This document shows, piece after piece, positions 43,739-53,046 of a stretch of DNA of 64,000 nt (position 1 is its first letter; every line of letters begins with the position of its first letter). The position numbers and the translations under genes were made by a program. The notes under the pieces are model-generated. The model worked only from the letters and a program-made list of their open reading frames with translations, made no database searches and was not told where the DNA came from. The stretch is from Flavobacterium sp. (lineage in GTDB: Bacteria > Bacteroidota > Bacteroidia > Flavobacteriales > Flavobacteriaceae): positions 186,001 to 250,000 of the forward strand of contig NZ_JAIXSL010000007.1 of assembly GCF_027484705.1 (NCBI RefSeq), written 5' to 3'.

Positions 43739-44995
43739 ATGAAGAACCAAAGCGTTACGAACAACCTCGACTGGATCAGCGTATTCATCTACATCCTATT
43801 GGTGATCATGGGTTGGTTGAATATCTATTCCTCTTCGTTGTCGTTGTCTGAAGAAAGTTTTGTGCTTGATTTGTCACAATTTTATGGCAAACAGCTTTTG
43901 AGTATTGGTCTCGCGATTCCTTTAATCTTTGTCGTATTATCAGTCGATGGGAAGTTTTACGAAAAATTCGCAGGTGTCATTTATATCATTGGATTGCTTT
44001 CCCTTGCCGGATTGTTCGTCTTCGGAAAAACCATCAAAGGGCAAGCGAACTGGTATTCTTTCGGGGCTTTCGGATTGCAGCCTTCGGAGTTCGTCAAAGC
44101 GGCTACTTCACTGGCGCTGGCCAAATATCTTAGTGATGTGCAGGTCAACCTTAAGGATGTAAACAGGCAAATGCAAGCCCTTGGGATTATCTTTATTCCT
44201 GTAGTACTTATTGTTATTCATGACCCCGGAAGTGCCTTGATTTTTATGACTTTATTTTTTGTCTTATATCGCGAAGGTCTGCCACCATGGTATTTATGGA
44301 CCGGATTCATCGCCATCATTTTATTTGTATTGTCATTGATCTTAAAACCTTGGGCGGTCATTTTAATAGCCGCCGGAGTTACCGCTTTCTTATATTTCAG
44401 GAGCCGCATCGTAGACCGTAATATCATTGCAAGCGCCATTGCCATGGTCATGATCTCGGGGTTTGTGTTTTCTGTTGACTATGTTTTTGAATCGGTTTTC
44501 AAGCAACACCACAGAGATCGCTTTAATATTTTGCTCGGAAAAGAAGTTGATATGAAAGGCATCGGGTACAACACCAATCAATCTGAAATCGCTATCGGTT
44601 CCGGCGGTTGGTTTGGCAAAGGTTTCCTCGAAGGAACGCAGACCAAAGGCGGATTCGTACCTGAGCAACATACCGATTATATTTTTACAACTGTGGGTGA
44701 AGAATGGGGATTTATAGGATCGTTGGTTGTGATTGCTTTGTTTGTCGGTTTGATTTTCAGAATCATATATCTTGCAGAACGACAGAAGACGAAATTCAGT
44801 CGGGTCTATGGCTATTGTGTGGCTTGTATTCTGTTCATTCACTTTTTTGTGAACATTGCGATGGTCGCAGGAATTTTTCCAACTATTGGCGTACCGCTTC
44901 CGTTCTTTTCTTACGGTGGTTCCGGACTTTGGGGTTTTACCATTTTGCTGTTTATCTTCTTAAAAATGGATGCGAATAAAGTGAATGAATGGTAA
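43739..44995 (+). CDS. rodA: Rod-shape determining protein RodA (SEDS glycosyltransferase)
   Basis: The 418-residue protein has about ten membrane helices and SEDS motifs: WYSFGAFGLQPSEFVKAA, IHDPGSALIFM, GSGGWFGKGFLEGTQTKGGFVPEQHTDYIFTTVGEEWGF (given in two parts, with the catalytic-loop residues) and the C-terminal GVPLPFFSYGGSGLWGF. It polymerises glycan strands from lipid II in the Rod complex. It is the last gene of the operon and is followed by a terminator. Confidence 0.97.
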   Translation: MKNQSVTNNLDWISVFIYILLVIMGWLNIYSSSLSLSEESFVLDLSQFYGKQLLSIGLAIPLIFVVLSVDGKFYEKFAGVIYIIGLLSLAGLFVFGKTIKGQANWYSFGAFGLQPSEFVKAATSLALAKYLSDVQVNLKDVNRQMQALGIIFIPVVLIVIHDPGSALIFMTLFFVLYREGLPPWYLWTGFIAIILFVLSLILKPWAVILIAAGVTAFLYFRSRIVDRNIIASAIAMVMISGFVFSVDYVFESVFKQHHRDRFNILLGKEVDMKGIGYNTNQSEIAIGSGGWFGKGFLEGTQTKGGFVPEQHTDYIFTTVGEEWGFIGSLVVIALFVGLIFRIIYLAERQKTKFSRVYGYCVACILFIHFFVNIAMVAGIFPTIGVPLPFFSYGGSGLWGFTILLFIFLKMDANKVNEW

Positions 44996-45022
44996 TCAAT
45001 CCAATTATAAACAAAAGAAAAC

Positions 45023-45060
45023 GCCCTAAAATTCAACTGAATTTTAAGGCATTTTTTATT
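45023..45060. terminator. Bidirectional intrinsic terminator between rodA and the processing protease
   Basis: GCCCTAAAATTC pairs with GAATTTTAAGGC (one mismatch) over a short loop, with A-rich DNA before it and ATTTTTTATTTT after it. Confidence 0.85.
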
Positions 45061-45072
45061 TTAAAGGGACGA

Positions 45073-47295
45073 TTACGACTTCACCAATTTGTCTTTTTTT
45101 AATTTGGCAACGTCTTTCTTCACGATTGCTTTAGGTTGCAAATCATCTAAGATGTTGATTGCTTCCTCAACATAAATATCTTTAGAAAGGCTCTCATGCC
45201 ATCTGTCACGTTTTTCTTTCAAGGAAGTGTCCGTTTTCATTTGATCCATTTCATAGGGCAACGAAGCAAATTTTAAGGAATTCTGGTAATCCGCAATCGA
45301 TTTGTATTTTTTGGATTTTTCCTCAATCGCTTTTTGTTCCGCTTTGAACTGGTCGATGTTTAGGCTGTAAACATTTTCCTTGTTGCGTTGGTCAATCCAT
45401 TGCGCATTTTCATCGATAAGCTTGAATTTAGGATTGTCCGCAATTCTCTTTTTGCTGTTGTCAATAGCCGCATCAAAATTATTCTGTTTGTCCCAGAATT
45501 TGAATTGAGCTGGTTCTATCTTATCCCAAGGCATCGCATTATCAATATCGCGCTCGCCCATTTTGAGGTAAGCATAACGGTCCGGAATCGCCACATCACT
45601 GCTCACGCCTTCCAATTGTGTTGAACCACCAGTAATTCTGTAGAATTTTTGCGTCGTAGTTTTAAGAGCGCCTAAATCGCCAACACTACTGCCTCTTACG
45701 AATTGGTTCAAATCGATGACGTTTTGCACCGTTCCTTTTCCGTAAGATTGTTTGCTACCGATGATAATCCCGCGTCTGTAATCCTGAATCGCTGCTGCAA
45801 AAATTTCTGAAGCTGAAGCTGAAAAGCTGTTCTGCATCACAACTAACGGACCGTCCCACTGGATTTTTTTGTCTTTATCGAAAAGCACTTCCTGTTTTCT
45901 GCCGGCCGATTTGATTTGAACCACCGGGCCGTCTTCTATAAACAATCCGGCAATATCAACGACTGTTTTCAATGAACCGCCACCATTGTCGCGCAAATCC
46001 ATGATAATGCCTTGCACACCATCTTTTTTCAAACGATCGACTTCAATCGCGACGTCTTTTCCGGCATCGCGGCTGTCGTTGTTTTCAAAATCGATGTAAA
46101 ATTTAGGCAAATAGATAATTCCGTATTTGACTCCGTTTTTTTCTACGACGCTTGACTTGGCATAGGTTTCTTCGATTTCTACTATATCTCTAATGATTGA
46201 AATAATTTTAATCGTACCATCAACTTTCTTCACGGTCAAGCGTACTTCAGTGCCTTTTGGCCCTTTGATTTTTTTGACCACATCATCCAAATGCATCCCG
46301 ACAACTTCGACGGGTTCGTCATTTCCTTGCGCTACTTTGATGATGATATCTCCGGCTTCAAGTTCTTTGCCTCTCCAAGCCGGGCCTCCGGAAATCAGTT
46401 CTGAGATTTCTGTGTAATCATTTTTCTTTTGCAGACGCGCGCCGATACCTTCGAGTTTCCCGCTCATGCTTACGTCGAAACGCTCTTTTTCATCGGGTGG
46501 AAAATAGTTGGTGTGTGGATCGAAACGTGTTGCAATAGCATTCACGTAGACAGAAAACCAATCATTCTGATCAAGGTCATTGATGAAATCAAAGTATTCG
46601 TTGAGCGATTTTAAAGAACTTTCACGCGTTTCTTTCTCGAGTTGTTCGAATGATTTTGGCGCTTCGTCTTTTGTGGCTTCTTTCGAAGCTTCTTTTGTTT
46701 TGTCTGCTTTCTCATCTTTAACGCCATTTTTCTTATCCTCCTGCATTTTCAATTTGTCAGTCAGTGAAGAAAGCGTGGACAATTTGATCTGTTTGCGCCA
46801 TTTTTCTTTAAGCTCCGTCGTGTTTTTGGCGTAAGGCAGTTTGTCATAATCCGTGTTGAATTCTTCTTTGGCGGAATAATCAAATGGTTTCGCTAAAATG
46901 TCTTTGTAGAATTCTTTGCTTTCGCCGATTCTTTTCATCAAACGGTCGTAAGTCAGGTTGAAGAAAGCCAAATCCTTATTCTTGATCTGGTCGTCGAGCT
47001 GGGTTTCGAAAACGACAAACTCATCGATGTCGGATTGGATGAAAAAACGTTTCGAAGGATCTAAAGCTTCGATATAATCTTTGTAGATACCTTTAGAGAA
47101 TTTATCGTCGATGGCCGCAGGATCGTAATGACCGCGTTCGATGACAAACGTCAACAATTCGAGCAACATCTTGTCTTTTTCCGGATCTCCTTTGGGTTTC
47201 AGGGTCGTCGTGAAGGCGAATAAGCCCAAAGAAATGGCTATGACTAGCAGTAATAACTTATAATTCCTTTTCATATATTGAATTAAAATATTCAT
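45073..47295 (-). CDS. prc: C-terminal processing (tail-specific) protease, family S41
   Basis: The 740-residue protein has an N-terminal signal or anchor segment (about 11-30), an N-terminal helical domain with a lysine/glutamate-rich linker at about 190-225, and a PDZ domain (GIGARLQKKNDYTEISELISGGPA). The S41 catalytic core follows, with the serine in NSFSASASEIFAAA and the lysine in SKQSYGKGTVQ, then a C-terminal DUF3340-like part. It matches long Prc/Tsp proteases of the periplasm, which degrade or trim proteins. A second in-frame ATG seven codons in (MKRNYKLLLLV) gives a cleaner signal peptide and may be the true start. Confidence 0.94.
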   Translation of the reverse strand: MNILIQYMKRNYKLLLLVIAISLGLFAFTTTLKPKGDPEKDKMLLELLTFVIERGHYDPAAIDDKFSKGIYKDYIEALDPSKRFFIQSDIDEFVVFETQLDDQIKNKDLAFFNLTYDRLMKRIGESKEFYKDILAKPFDYSAKEEFNTDYDKLPYAKNTTELKEKWRKQIKLSTLSSLTDKLKMQEDKKNGVKDEKADKTKEASKEATKDEAPKSFEQLEKETRESSLKSLNEYFDFINDLDQNDWFSVYVNAIATRFDPHTNYFPPDEKERFDVSMSGKLEGIGARLQKKNDYTEISELISGGPAWRGKELEAGDIIIKVAQGNDEPVEVVGMHLDDVVKKIKGPKGTEVRLTVKKVDGTIKIISIIRDIVEIEETYAKSSVVEKNGVKYGIIYLPKFYIDFENNDSRDAGKDVAIEVDRLKKDGVQGIIMDLRDNGGGSLKTVVDIAGLFIEDGPVVQIKSAGRKQEVLFDKDKKIQWDGPLVVMQNSFSASASEIFAAAIQDYRRGIIIGSKQSYGKGTVQNVIDLNQFVRGSSVGDLGALKTTTQKFYRITGGSTQLEGVSSDVAIPDRYAYLKMGERDIDNAMPWDKIEPAQFKFWDKQNNFDAAIDNSKKRIADNPKFKLIDENAQWIDQRNKENVYSLNIDQFKAEQKAIEEKSKKYKSIADYQNSLKFASLPYEMDQMKTDTSLKEKRDRWHESLSKDIYVEEAINILDDLQPKAIVKKDVAKLKKDKLVKS

Positions 47296-47399
47296 TAAAA
47301 TTTTTGAACTAAATTACATAAAAACAGCAACGGCGCCTGTTTTCGATGGCTAATTTTTTGTTAAAGATGCTAATGTAGCAACTTTGTGCTTAAAATGCT

Positions 47400-47407
47400 T
47401 ATTTTTG
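47400..47407 (+). promoter_or_regulatory. Candidate -7 box upstream of surE
   Basis: TATTTTTG matches TAnnTTTG. It lies about 150 nt before surE, so the dispersed element at 47471 would lie in the transcribed leader. Confidence 0.4.
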
Positions 47408-47470
47408 CGGGGAATTATTTGAGGTGCAAAAAATGACTTTTTTAAAGAAAAGTACTTTAGCAACCTGAAC

Positions 47471-47558
47471 CCCTAGCCCGGATAGTAGCGGTTATCCTTT
47501 TTGTTTTTAGCATCAAAAACAAAAAGATAAAAGCGAATAGCCGGAACAGCTCCTAAAA
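47471..47558 (+). repeat. Dispersed structured element, copy D (abuts surE start)
   Basis: It reads CCCTAGCCCGGATAGTAGCG, then ATCCTTTTT, the inner stem GTTTTT/AAAAAC, AAAAAGAT, AAAAGCGAATAGCCGG and AACAGCTCCTAAAAA, running into the surE ATG at 47561. The outer stem is CCGG/CCGG here, different from A, B (CCCG/CGGG) and C (CCTG/CAGG) but still paired. The inner stem is A+T in this copy and G+C in the others. The rest of the 265-bp ctp/surE spacer shows nothing else definite. Confidence 0.78.
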
Positions 47559-47560
47559 AA

Positions 47561-48340
47561 ATGGATAAACCTCTCATCTTAGTGACCAACGACGACGGAA
47601 TTTCGGCTCCCGGTATTAGAACATTGATTGCAGTCATGGCTGAAATCGGCGATGTTGTTGTGGTCGCCCCTGACAAACCGCAAAGCGCCATGGGACACGC
47701 CATTACGATCAACAGCACTTTGTATCTGCATAAAATTTCTGTGGAAAATGCTGTAATTACAGAGTACAGTTGCTCGGGAACGCCGGTCGATTGTGTGAAA
47801 TTTGCGGTCAATGAAATCCTCAAACGCAAACCCGATTTGTGTGTTTCGGGCATCAACCACGGTTCGAATTCGTCAATCAATGTGATTTATTCGGGCACGA
47901 TGAGCGCCGCGGTGGAAGCCGGAATCGAAGGCATTCCCGCAATCGGATTTTCACTGTTGGATTACGATTGGAATGCCGATTTTGAACCTGTGAAATCGTT
48001 CGTCAAAAAAATCGCGTTGCAGACTTTGGAAAACGGTTTGCCGGACGGAACAATCCTGAATGTGAATTTTCCGAAACTCAAGGAAAACGAAATCAAAGGC
48101 ATCAGGATTTGTCGTCAAGCCAAAGCAATTTGGGCAGAGAAATTCGACAAAAGAACCACGCCTTATGGTAAGGATTATTACTGGCTTACGGGCGAATTTG
48201 TCAATCAGGATTCGGGCGAAGATACTGATGAATGGGCTCTTGAACATGGTTTTGTTTCGGTCGTGCCTATACAATTTGATATGACGGCGCACCATGCAAT
48301 TCAGCGATTGAATACTTGGGATTTAAACCGAAATAATTGA
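47561..48340 (+). CDS. surE: 5'/3'-nucleotidase SurE
   Basis: The 259-residue protein has the SurE metal-binding motif VTNDDG with Asp11-Asp12, then PDKPQSAMGHAIT, YSCSGTPVDCVKFAV, and SGINHGSNSSINVIYSGTMSAA (given as two halves of the family core). It is a metal-dependent nucleoside monophosphatase linked to stationary-phase survival. It starts right after dispersed element D. Its last codons and stop lie inside a heptamer tandem array. The gene order surE-small membrane protein-lpxB is conserved in relatives. Confidence 0.96.
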   Translation: MDKPLILVTNDDGISAPGIRTLIAVMAEIGDVVVVAPDKPQSAMGHAITINSTLYLHKISVENAVITEYSCSGTPVDCVKFAVNEILKRKPDLCVSGINHGSNSSINVIYSGTMSAAVEAGIEGIPAIGFSLLDYDWNADFEPVKSFVKKIALQTLENGLPDGTILNVNFPKLKENEIKGIRICRQAKAIWAEKFDKRTTPYGKDYYWLTGEFVNQDSGEDTDEWALEHGFVSVVPIQFDMTAHHAIQRLNTWDLNRNN

Positions 48341-48360
48341 TAATTGATAATTGATAATTA
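48333..48360. repeat. Heptamer tandem repeat overlapping the surE stop codon
   Basis: ATAATTG occurs three times in tandem, followed by ATAATTA. The first unit encodes the last asparagine residues of SurE and the TGA stop spans the first and second units. Confidence 0.8.
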
Positions 48361-48380
48361 CAATTTATAAATAAATTTAG

Positions 48381-48653
48381 ATGCAGTATAGGGATTTGAT
48401 TTTGGGCGTTTTGATGGCAATTGCGGCTTCGGCTATCGGCAGTTTTATTTTTATTGAATTTGTCGCGGGATTGGATTTCATGAATGGTTTTCTATTTTAT
48501 AAATCGCACGGATTGCTTGGAAAAATCATCACTTTGGGTGCGGCTTTAAACCTGATCATCTTTTTTATCTTATTGAAATACAACAAAGACCTGATGGCGC
48601 GTGGCGTTATTTTGGGCACGATTATACTGACGGCCATTACGTTGCTTATTTAA
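48381..48653 (+). CDS. Small membrane protein of unknown function (surE-lpxB spacer gene)
   Basis: This 90-residue protein has three hydrophobic segments (about 6-27, 48-64 and 73-90) and no charged domain. It begins 40 nt after surE and ends 12 nt before lpxB, so it is in the same operon. A gene of this kind in this position is familiar from Flavobacteriaceae, but I know no assigned function. Confidence 0.8.
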   Translation: MQYRDLILGVLMAIAASAIGSFIFIEFVAGLDFMNGFLFYKSHGLLGKIITLGAALNLIIFFILLKYNKDLMARGVILGTIILTAITLLI

Positions 48654-48665
48654 AATCAATCGCAG

Positions 48666-49778
48666 ATGAAATACTACATTATTGCCGGTGAAGCTTCGGG
48701 AGATTTGCATGGTTCGAATCTGATGAAAGCGCTTTATAACGAAGATCCTCAAGCCGATATCCGGTTTTGGGGCGGCGATCTGATGCAGCAAACCGGCGGC
48801 ACTTTGGTGAAGCATTACCGCGAACTCGCTTTTATGGGTTTTATCGAAGTCGTGTTCAATTTGAAAACAATCCTGAGCAACATAAACATCTGTAAAAAAG
48901 ATATCGAGCAATTTCAGCCCGACGCGATCATATTCATCGATTATCCGGGATTCAACATGCGCATTGCGAAATGGGCGAAAGAACGCGGCATTCCAACGCA
49001 TTACTACATTTCTCCGCAAATTTGGGCTTGGAAAGAAAACCGTATTGCGGCAGTAAAGCGCGACTTCGATCATTTGTATGTGATCTTACCTTTTGAAAAG
49101 GAATTTTACGAAGACAAACACCATTTTCCGGTGACGTTTGTGGGCCATCCATTGATTGATGCGATCCACAATCGTAAGGTGACGAGCCAAGCCGATTTCA
49201 TCAAAGAAAACAAACTCGACGACAAGCCGATCATTGCGATTCTTCCGGGCAGTCGAAAACAGGAAATCACTAAAATGCTTTCCGTGATGCTGAGCGTCGT
49301 TGATGATTTTAAGGATTATCAGTTTGTGATTGCCGGCGCTCCAAGTCAGGAACATTCGTTTTACGAGCCTTTTCTGAAAAACAAAAACGTGCATTTCATT
49401 GCCAACAAAACTTATGATTTGTTGAGCCATTCGACGGCGGCTTTGGTCACTTCGGGAACCGCTACTTTGGAAACCGCGTTGTTTAAAGTGCCCGAAGTGG
49501 TTTGCTATAAAGGCAGTTGGGCGTCGTACCAGATTGCCAAACGCATCATTACTTTGAAATACATTTCGCTGGTCAATCTGATTATGGATAAGGAAGTGGT
49601 CACCGAATTAATTCAGGACCGTTGCAACACCAAAAACATCAGAACAGAATTGCAAAAACTATTGAATCCTGATTACAGAAAACAATTAATCGAACAATAC
49701 GATACTTTAGAACAAAAACTTGGCGGTGTGGGTGCGAGTAAAAAAACAGCACAGCACATTGTACGAAGTTTAAGATAA
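48666..49778 (+). CDS. lpxB: Lipid-A-disaccharide synthase
   Basis: The 370-residue glycosyltransferase (family 19) begins with YYIIAGEASGDLHGSNLMKAL, then shows the FIDYPGFNMRIAKWAKERGI, YYISPQIWAWKENR and GHPLIDAI segments and the donor-site LPGSRKQEI. It condenses UDP-2,3-diacylglucosamine with lipid X to form the lipid A disaccharide. This shows that the organism makes lipopolysaccharide or lipooligosaccharide. Confidence 0.97.
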   Translation: MKYYIIAGEASGDLHGSNLMKALYNEDPQADIRFWGGDLMQQTGGTLVKHYRELAFMGFIEVVFNLKTILSNINICKKDIEQFQPDAIIFIDYPGFNMRIAKWAKERGIPTHYYISPQIWAWKENRIAAVKRDFDHLYVILPFEKEFYEDKHHFPVTFVGHPLIDAIHNRKVTSQADFIKENKLDDKPIIAILPGSRKQEITKMLSVMLSVVDDFKDYQFVIAGAPSQEHSFYEPFLKNKNVHFIANKTYDLLSHSTAALVTSGTATLETALFKVPEVVCYKGSWASYQIAKRIITLKYISLVNLIMDKEVVTELIQDRCNTKNIRTELQKLLNPDYRKQLIEQYDTLEQKLGGVGASKKTAQHIVRSLR

Positions 49779-49792
49779 TTACGTTGCTTATA

Positions 49793-50458
49793 ATGACATC
49801 AAAACAAAATCTATTGAAACCCATTTTTTCCTTACTGCTCTTATTCTTTTTTATGGTCGGCTGCAAACCGACTTCTGCGATCATTACTTCTAAAGAGGAA
49901 GCCGTAAAGAGAGGCATTTACAAAGCACCCGCAAACATCAAAATAGCCGCTAAAAACAATGCCGAACCTAAAAGCGTGGCCGCTAAAATAGAACCTAAAA
50001 AAGCGACCATCACTGGCAACCGCATCAACGACAAGAATGATGATGATCTTGTAATCAATGTGGATGATTCGAGTTATCTGGTGAAGCAACTCATCAATGC
50101 AGCTTCGGAACAATTGGGCGCGCATTATAAAAGTGGCGGCACGACTCCGGATGGTTTTGATTGCTCGGGTTTGATGTACAGCACGTTTAAAAAATTCGAC
50201 ATCACTTTGCCCAGATCGTCCGTGGATATGGCTAAAATCGGCAGAAAATTGAATGAAGATGACATCCGAAAAGGCGATCTGATTTTCTTCAAGACCAACG
50301 GCAGAAGCGTCATCAACCATGTTGGAATGGTTACCGAAATCAACGACGAAGAAATCAAGTTCATCCATTCCTCAACCCAAAAAGGCGTCATCATTTCGTC
50401 GACCAAAGAACCTTATTACGGCAGGACTTTTACACAGGCGAATCGAATTTTAGAGTAA
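49793..50458 (+). CDS. NlpC/P60 family lipoprotein (cell-wall endopeptidase)
   Basis: The start is set at MTSKQNLLKPIFSLL; a TTG three codons upstream is also open. The signal ends in a lipobox with Cys24 (FFFMVGC). After a linker of about 70 residues rich in Lys and Ala comes the NlpC/P60 domain with Cys124 in DGFDCSGLMY and His176 in INHVGMV. Such enzymes cut peptide stems in peptidoglycan. It starts 14 nt after lpxB. The 221-residue length is normal. Confidence 0.93.
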   Translation: MTSKQNLLKPIFSLLLLFFFMVGCKPTSAIITSKEEAVKRGIYKAPANIKIAAKNNAEPKSVAAKIEPKKATITGNRINDKNDDDLVINVDDSSYLVKQLINAASEQLGAHYKSGGTTPDGFDCSGLMYSTFKKFDITLPRSSVDMAKIGRKLNEDDIRKGDLIFFKTNGRSVINHVGMVTEINDEEIKFIHSSTQKGVIISSTKEPYYGRTFTQANRILE

Positions 50459-50498
50459 TTTTTTTGGCTTATTCGCTAAAATTGAATACTTTAGAAGC

Positions 50499-52529
50499 AT
50501 GAACGCCATGCAGTTTCCGTTAACCCGCATTACGATTGGGTTTGTATTCGGAATTTTATTCACCTATTACCTTAAATTTCTCACGCCAATATTGGCCTTT
50601 GTGTTGCTGTGCGTAGCCATTCCGTTGTTCATTTTTTCGTTTTACCGTTCGAAAAAACAGTTATTTCAAAACAACTTTTTTGGGATTTCGACTTATATTT
50701 TGTCTTTCTGCCTTGGCGTTTCCACTTGGATGATTCATTCCGGGCAATATCAAAAAGACCATTATATCCATCAAATTAAATCTTCAGAAACGCAACATAT
50801 TGTGTCTGTTGTACTTCGTGAAAAATTAAAATCGACTGTTTATTATCGAAGATATATCGCACTTACCAAAAATATCGATGGGACATCCTGCTCTGGAAAA
50901 TTGTTGGTGAATTTCAACGCCTCACAATTTCCGAATGATTTCAAAATCGGAATGCAACTCCAAATCAACAGCAACATCATCCGACCGACAAAACCGCTGA
51001 ATCCGGATCAATTCGATTATGGGAATTATTTGGCGCAAAAATCCATACTGGCGCAAACTTATGCTGACGGTTCGAACGTAAAAACCAACGGTCAGTATAC
51101 AAAAGATGCTTTTTACTATTCGGATCGCTTGCGGACAACGATACTCGAAAATCTTAAGAAAAGTCATTTTCAAACTCAAGAACTGAATGTTTTAGCAGCA
51201 CTAATTTTAGGCCAGCAACAGGATATTGCGCCCGAAATTGTCAAAGATTATCAGTTTGCAGGTGCCGTACACATATTGTCCGTTTCGGGCTTGCATGTTG
51301 GTTTCATTCTGATGTTTATGAATTTCATACTACGATTTTTACCCAATACCAAACGAACTTCGTATTACAAACTCGTCATAGTCATAAGTTCATTGTGGTC
51401 GTTTGCGGTTTTGGCGGGACTGTCGCCTTCCGTGATCCGGTCGGTCACGATGTTTTCTTTCGTCGCGGTCGGCATGCATTTGAAAAGGGAAACGAACATT
51501 TTCCATACGTTGGTCGTTTCGTTGTTGTTGATTTTGCTTTTTGAACCTTCGTTTCTTTTCGATGTCGGCTTTCAATTGAGCTATGTCGCTTTGTTTTTCA
51601 TACTTTGGTTACAACCTTTACTGGATTCTCTGTGGCAACCGAAAAATAAAATCATCACCTATTTCTGGCAAATCCTAACCGTTTCGTTTGCGGCACAAAT
51701 CGGAACTTTGCCTTTGAGTTTGTATTATTTTCACCAGTTTTCGGGTTTGTTCTTCATTACGAATATCGTAGTAATCCCGTTTTTGAGCGTCATTATGGCT
51801 TTGGGTGTTTTAACAATGGTGCTTTCGGCGTTTGGGATTGTTCCTCATTTGCTGGCGATATCACTCGAAGGATTGATTTTTATATTAAATAAAATCATTG
51901 GCGGAATCGCTTCTTATGAGCAGTTGGTTTTAAAAGACATTCCGCTCAATGCATTGATGATGTGGAGTTTATACTTCATTATTGTCGCCGCCGTGCTGTG
52001 CTTTAAAAAAGTTTCTTTTCAAAGTATTGCCATCGTTTTTATTGGTATTTTATTATTTCAGGCAAGTTATTTCAGTTCGAGATGGACTTCTCAAAACGAG
52101 CAGGATTGGATTGTTTTTAATGTCCGAAAAGCCACTTTAATCGCCGAAAAAAACGGAGAAAGCGTTACAGTATATACCAATGCGCAGCTGTCGAAAAACA
52201 ATCCGTTGCAACCATTCTTATCCGCGAACTTTTGTAGCATCACCGCTCAGAAACCCATTGGGAATCTAGCTTACTTTAAGAATACGAAAATCCTGATTTT
52301 GGACAGCTCGGGAAGTTATCCGAGAGCCGTGCAACCTGATGTAATGTTATTGTGCGCCTCACCAAAAATCAATTTGGAACGTGTATTCAGAACCTGTAAA
52401 CCAAAAGTATTGGTGGCTGATGCTAGCAATTACAAATCGTATGTTGCGCTTTGGAAAGCAACCTGCCTTAAAGAAAAAATCCCTTTCCACCACACGAGTG
52501 AAAAGGGATTTTACAGGCTTGAAAATTGA
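50499..52529 (+). CDS. comEC: ComEC/Rec2 family DNA-uptake channel, degenerate C-terminal domain
   Basis: The 676-residue protein has N-terminal helices, a DUF4131-like OB region (about 90-190), the Competence domain with HILSVSGLHVGFILMF and LAGLSPSVIRSVTMF, and several more helices. It should form the inner-membrane channel for incoming DNA. The C-terminal 170 residues or so (from about residue 505) are where ComEC usually has a metallo-beta-lactamase domain. Here the HxHxDH metal signature is missing, although DVMLLCASPKINLERVF and VLVADASNYKSY suggest a worn-down copy of that fold. It ends next to a convergent thioredoxin gene. Confidence 0.9.
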   Translation: MNAMQFPLTRITIGFVFGILFTYYLKFLTPILAFVLLCVAIPLFIFSFYRSKKQLFQNNFFGISTYILSFCLGVSTWMIHSGQYQKDHYIHQIKSSETQHIVSVVLREKLKSTVYYRRYIALTKNIDGTSCSGKLLVNFNASQFPNDFKIGMQLQINSNIIRPTKPLNPDQFDYGNYLAQKSILAQTYADGSNVKTNGQYTKDAFYYSDRLRTTILENLKKSHFQTQELNVLAALILGQQQDIAPEIVKDYQFAGAVHILSVSGLHVGFILMFMNFILRFLPNTKRTSYYKLVIVISSLWSFAVLAGLSPSVIRSVTMFSFVAVGMHLKRETNIFHTLVVSLLLILLFEPSFLFDVGFQLSYVALFFILWLQPLLDSLWQPKNKIITYFWQILTVSFAAQIGTLPLSLYYFHQFSGLFFITNIVVIPFLSVIMALGVLTMVLSAFGIVPHLLAISLEGLIFILNKIIGGIASYEQLVLKDIPLNALMMWSLYFIIVAAVLCFKKVSFQSIAIVFIGILLFQASYFSSRWTSQNEQDWIVFNVRKATLIAEKNGESVTVYTNAQLSKNNPLQPFLSANFCSITAQKPIGNLAYFKNTKILILDSSGSYPRAVQPDVMLLCASPKINLERVFRTCKPKVLVADASNYKSYVALWKATCLKEKIPFHHTSEKGFYRLEN

Positions 52530-52991
52530 TTATTTTTTGCCCAGAATCTGGTTCGCGCCCTCGAGCCATTTGGCAGGACCACCAGCTACATAGCCCGTAC
52601 TTCCTAATTTAGCGAGATTCGTTTTCCCATCAGCAACTGAAGGAAGCGCAAACCATACGGTCGGATAACCACGTACTTCGAAAATTTGCTGCAATTCGGC
52701 ATTCTGTTGTTGGATTTCTGGTAATTGTGGCGTTCTGCGTGGAAAATCCAATTCTACCAACACTACGTTTTCTTTGGCCCAGGCTGCAAATTCTGGCTTT
52801 TTCAACACTTCATTTTGCAAACGGATGCACCATCCGCACCAGTCGCTTCCTGTAAAAAACAACAGCAATGGTTTTTTGGTTTTTATAGAAACTTCTGTGG
52901 CTTTTTTAAGGCTGGTTTCCCAAGTTAATTCTTGCGCTTGCACGGTTAGTGAACCTACGACAAGCAATAAGGTGATCAATATCTTTTTCAT
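52530..52991 (-). CDS. Exported thioredoxin-family protein
   Basis: The 153-residue protein has a signal peptide (MKKILITLLLVVGSLTVQAQ) and a thioredoxin fold with the CxxC site WCGWC (Cys52, Cys55) and the cis-proline at RGYPTVWF. It is a periplasmic thiol:disulfide protein of the DUF255/thioredoxin_7-like kind. It follows three POT genes on the same strand but is separated from them by 55 nt. It ends exactly where the convergent comEC ends. Confidence 0.92.
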   Translation of the reverse strand: MKKILITLLLVVGSLTVQAQELTWETSLKKATEVSIKTKKPLLLFFTGSDWCGWCIRLQNEVLKKPEFAAWAKENVVLVELDFPRRTPQLPEIQQQNAELQQIFEVRGYPTVWFALPSVADGKTNLAKLGSTGYVAGGPAKWLEGANQILGKK

Positions 52992-53046
52992 TGTTATTTT
53001 TTTAAGTGTTCCGCTTTTGACAATAATAGTGCCGAAAATACAAATT

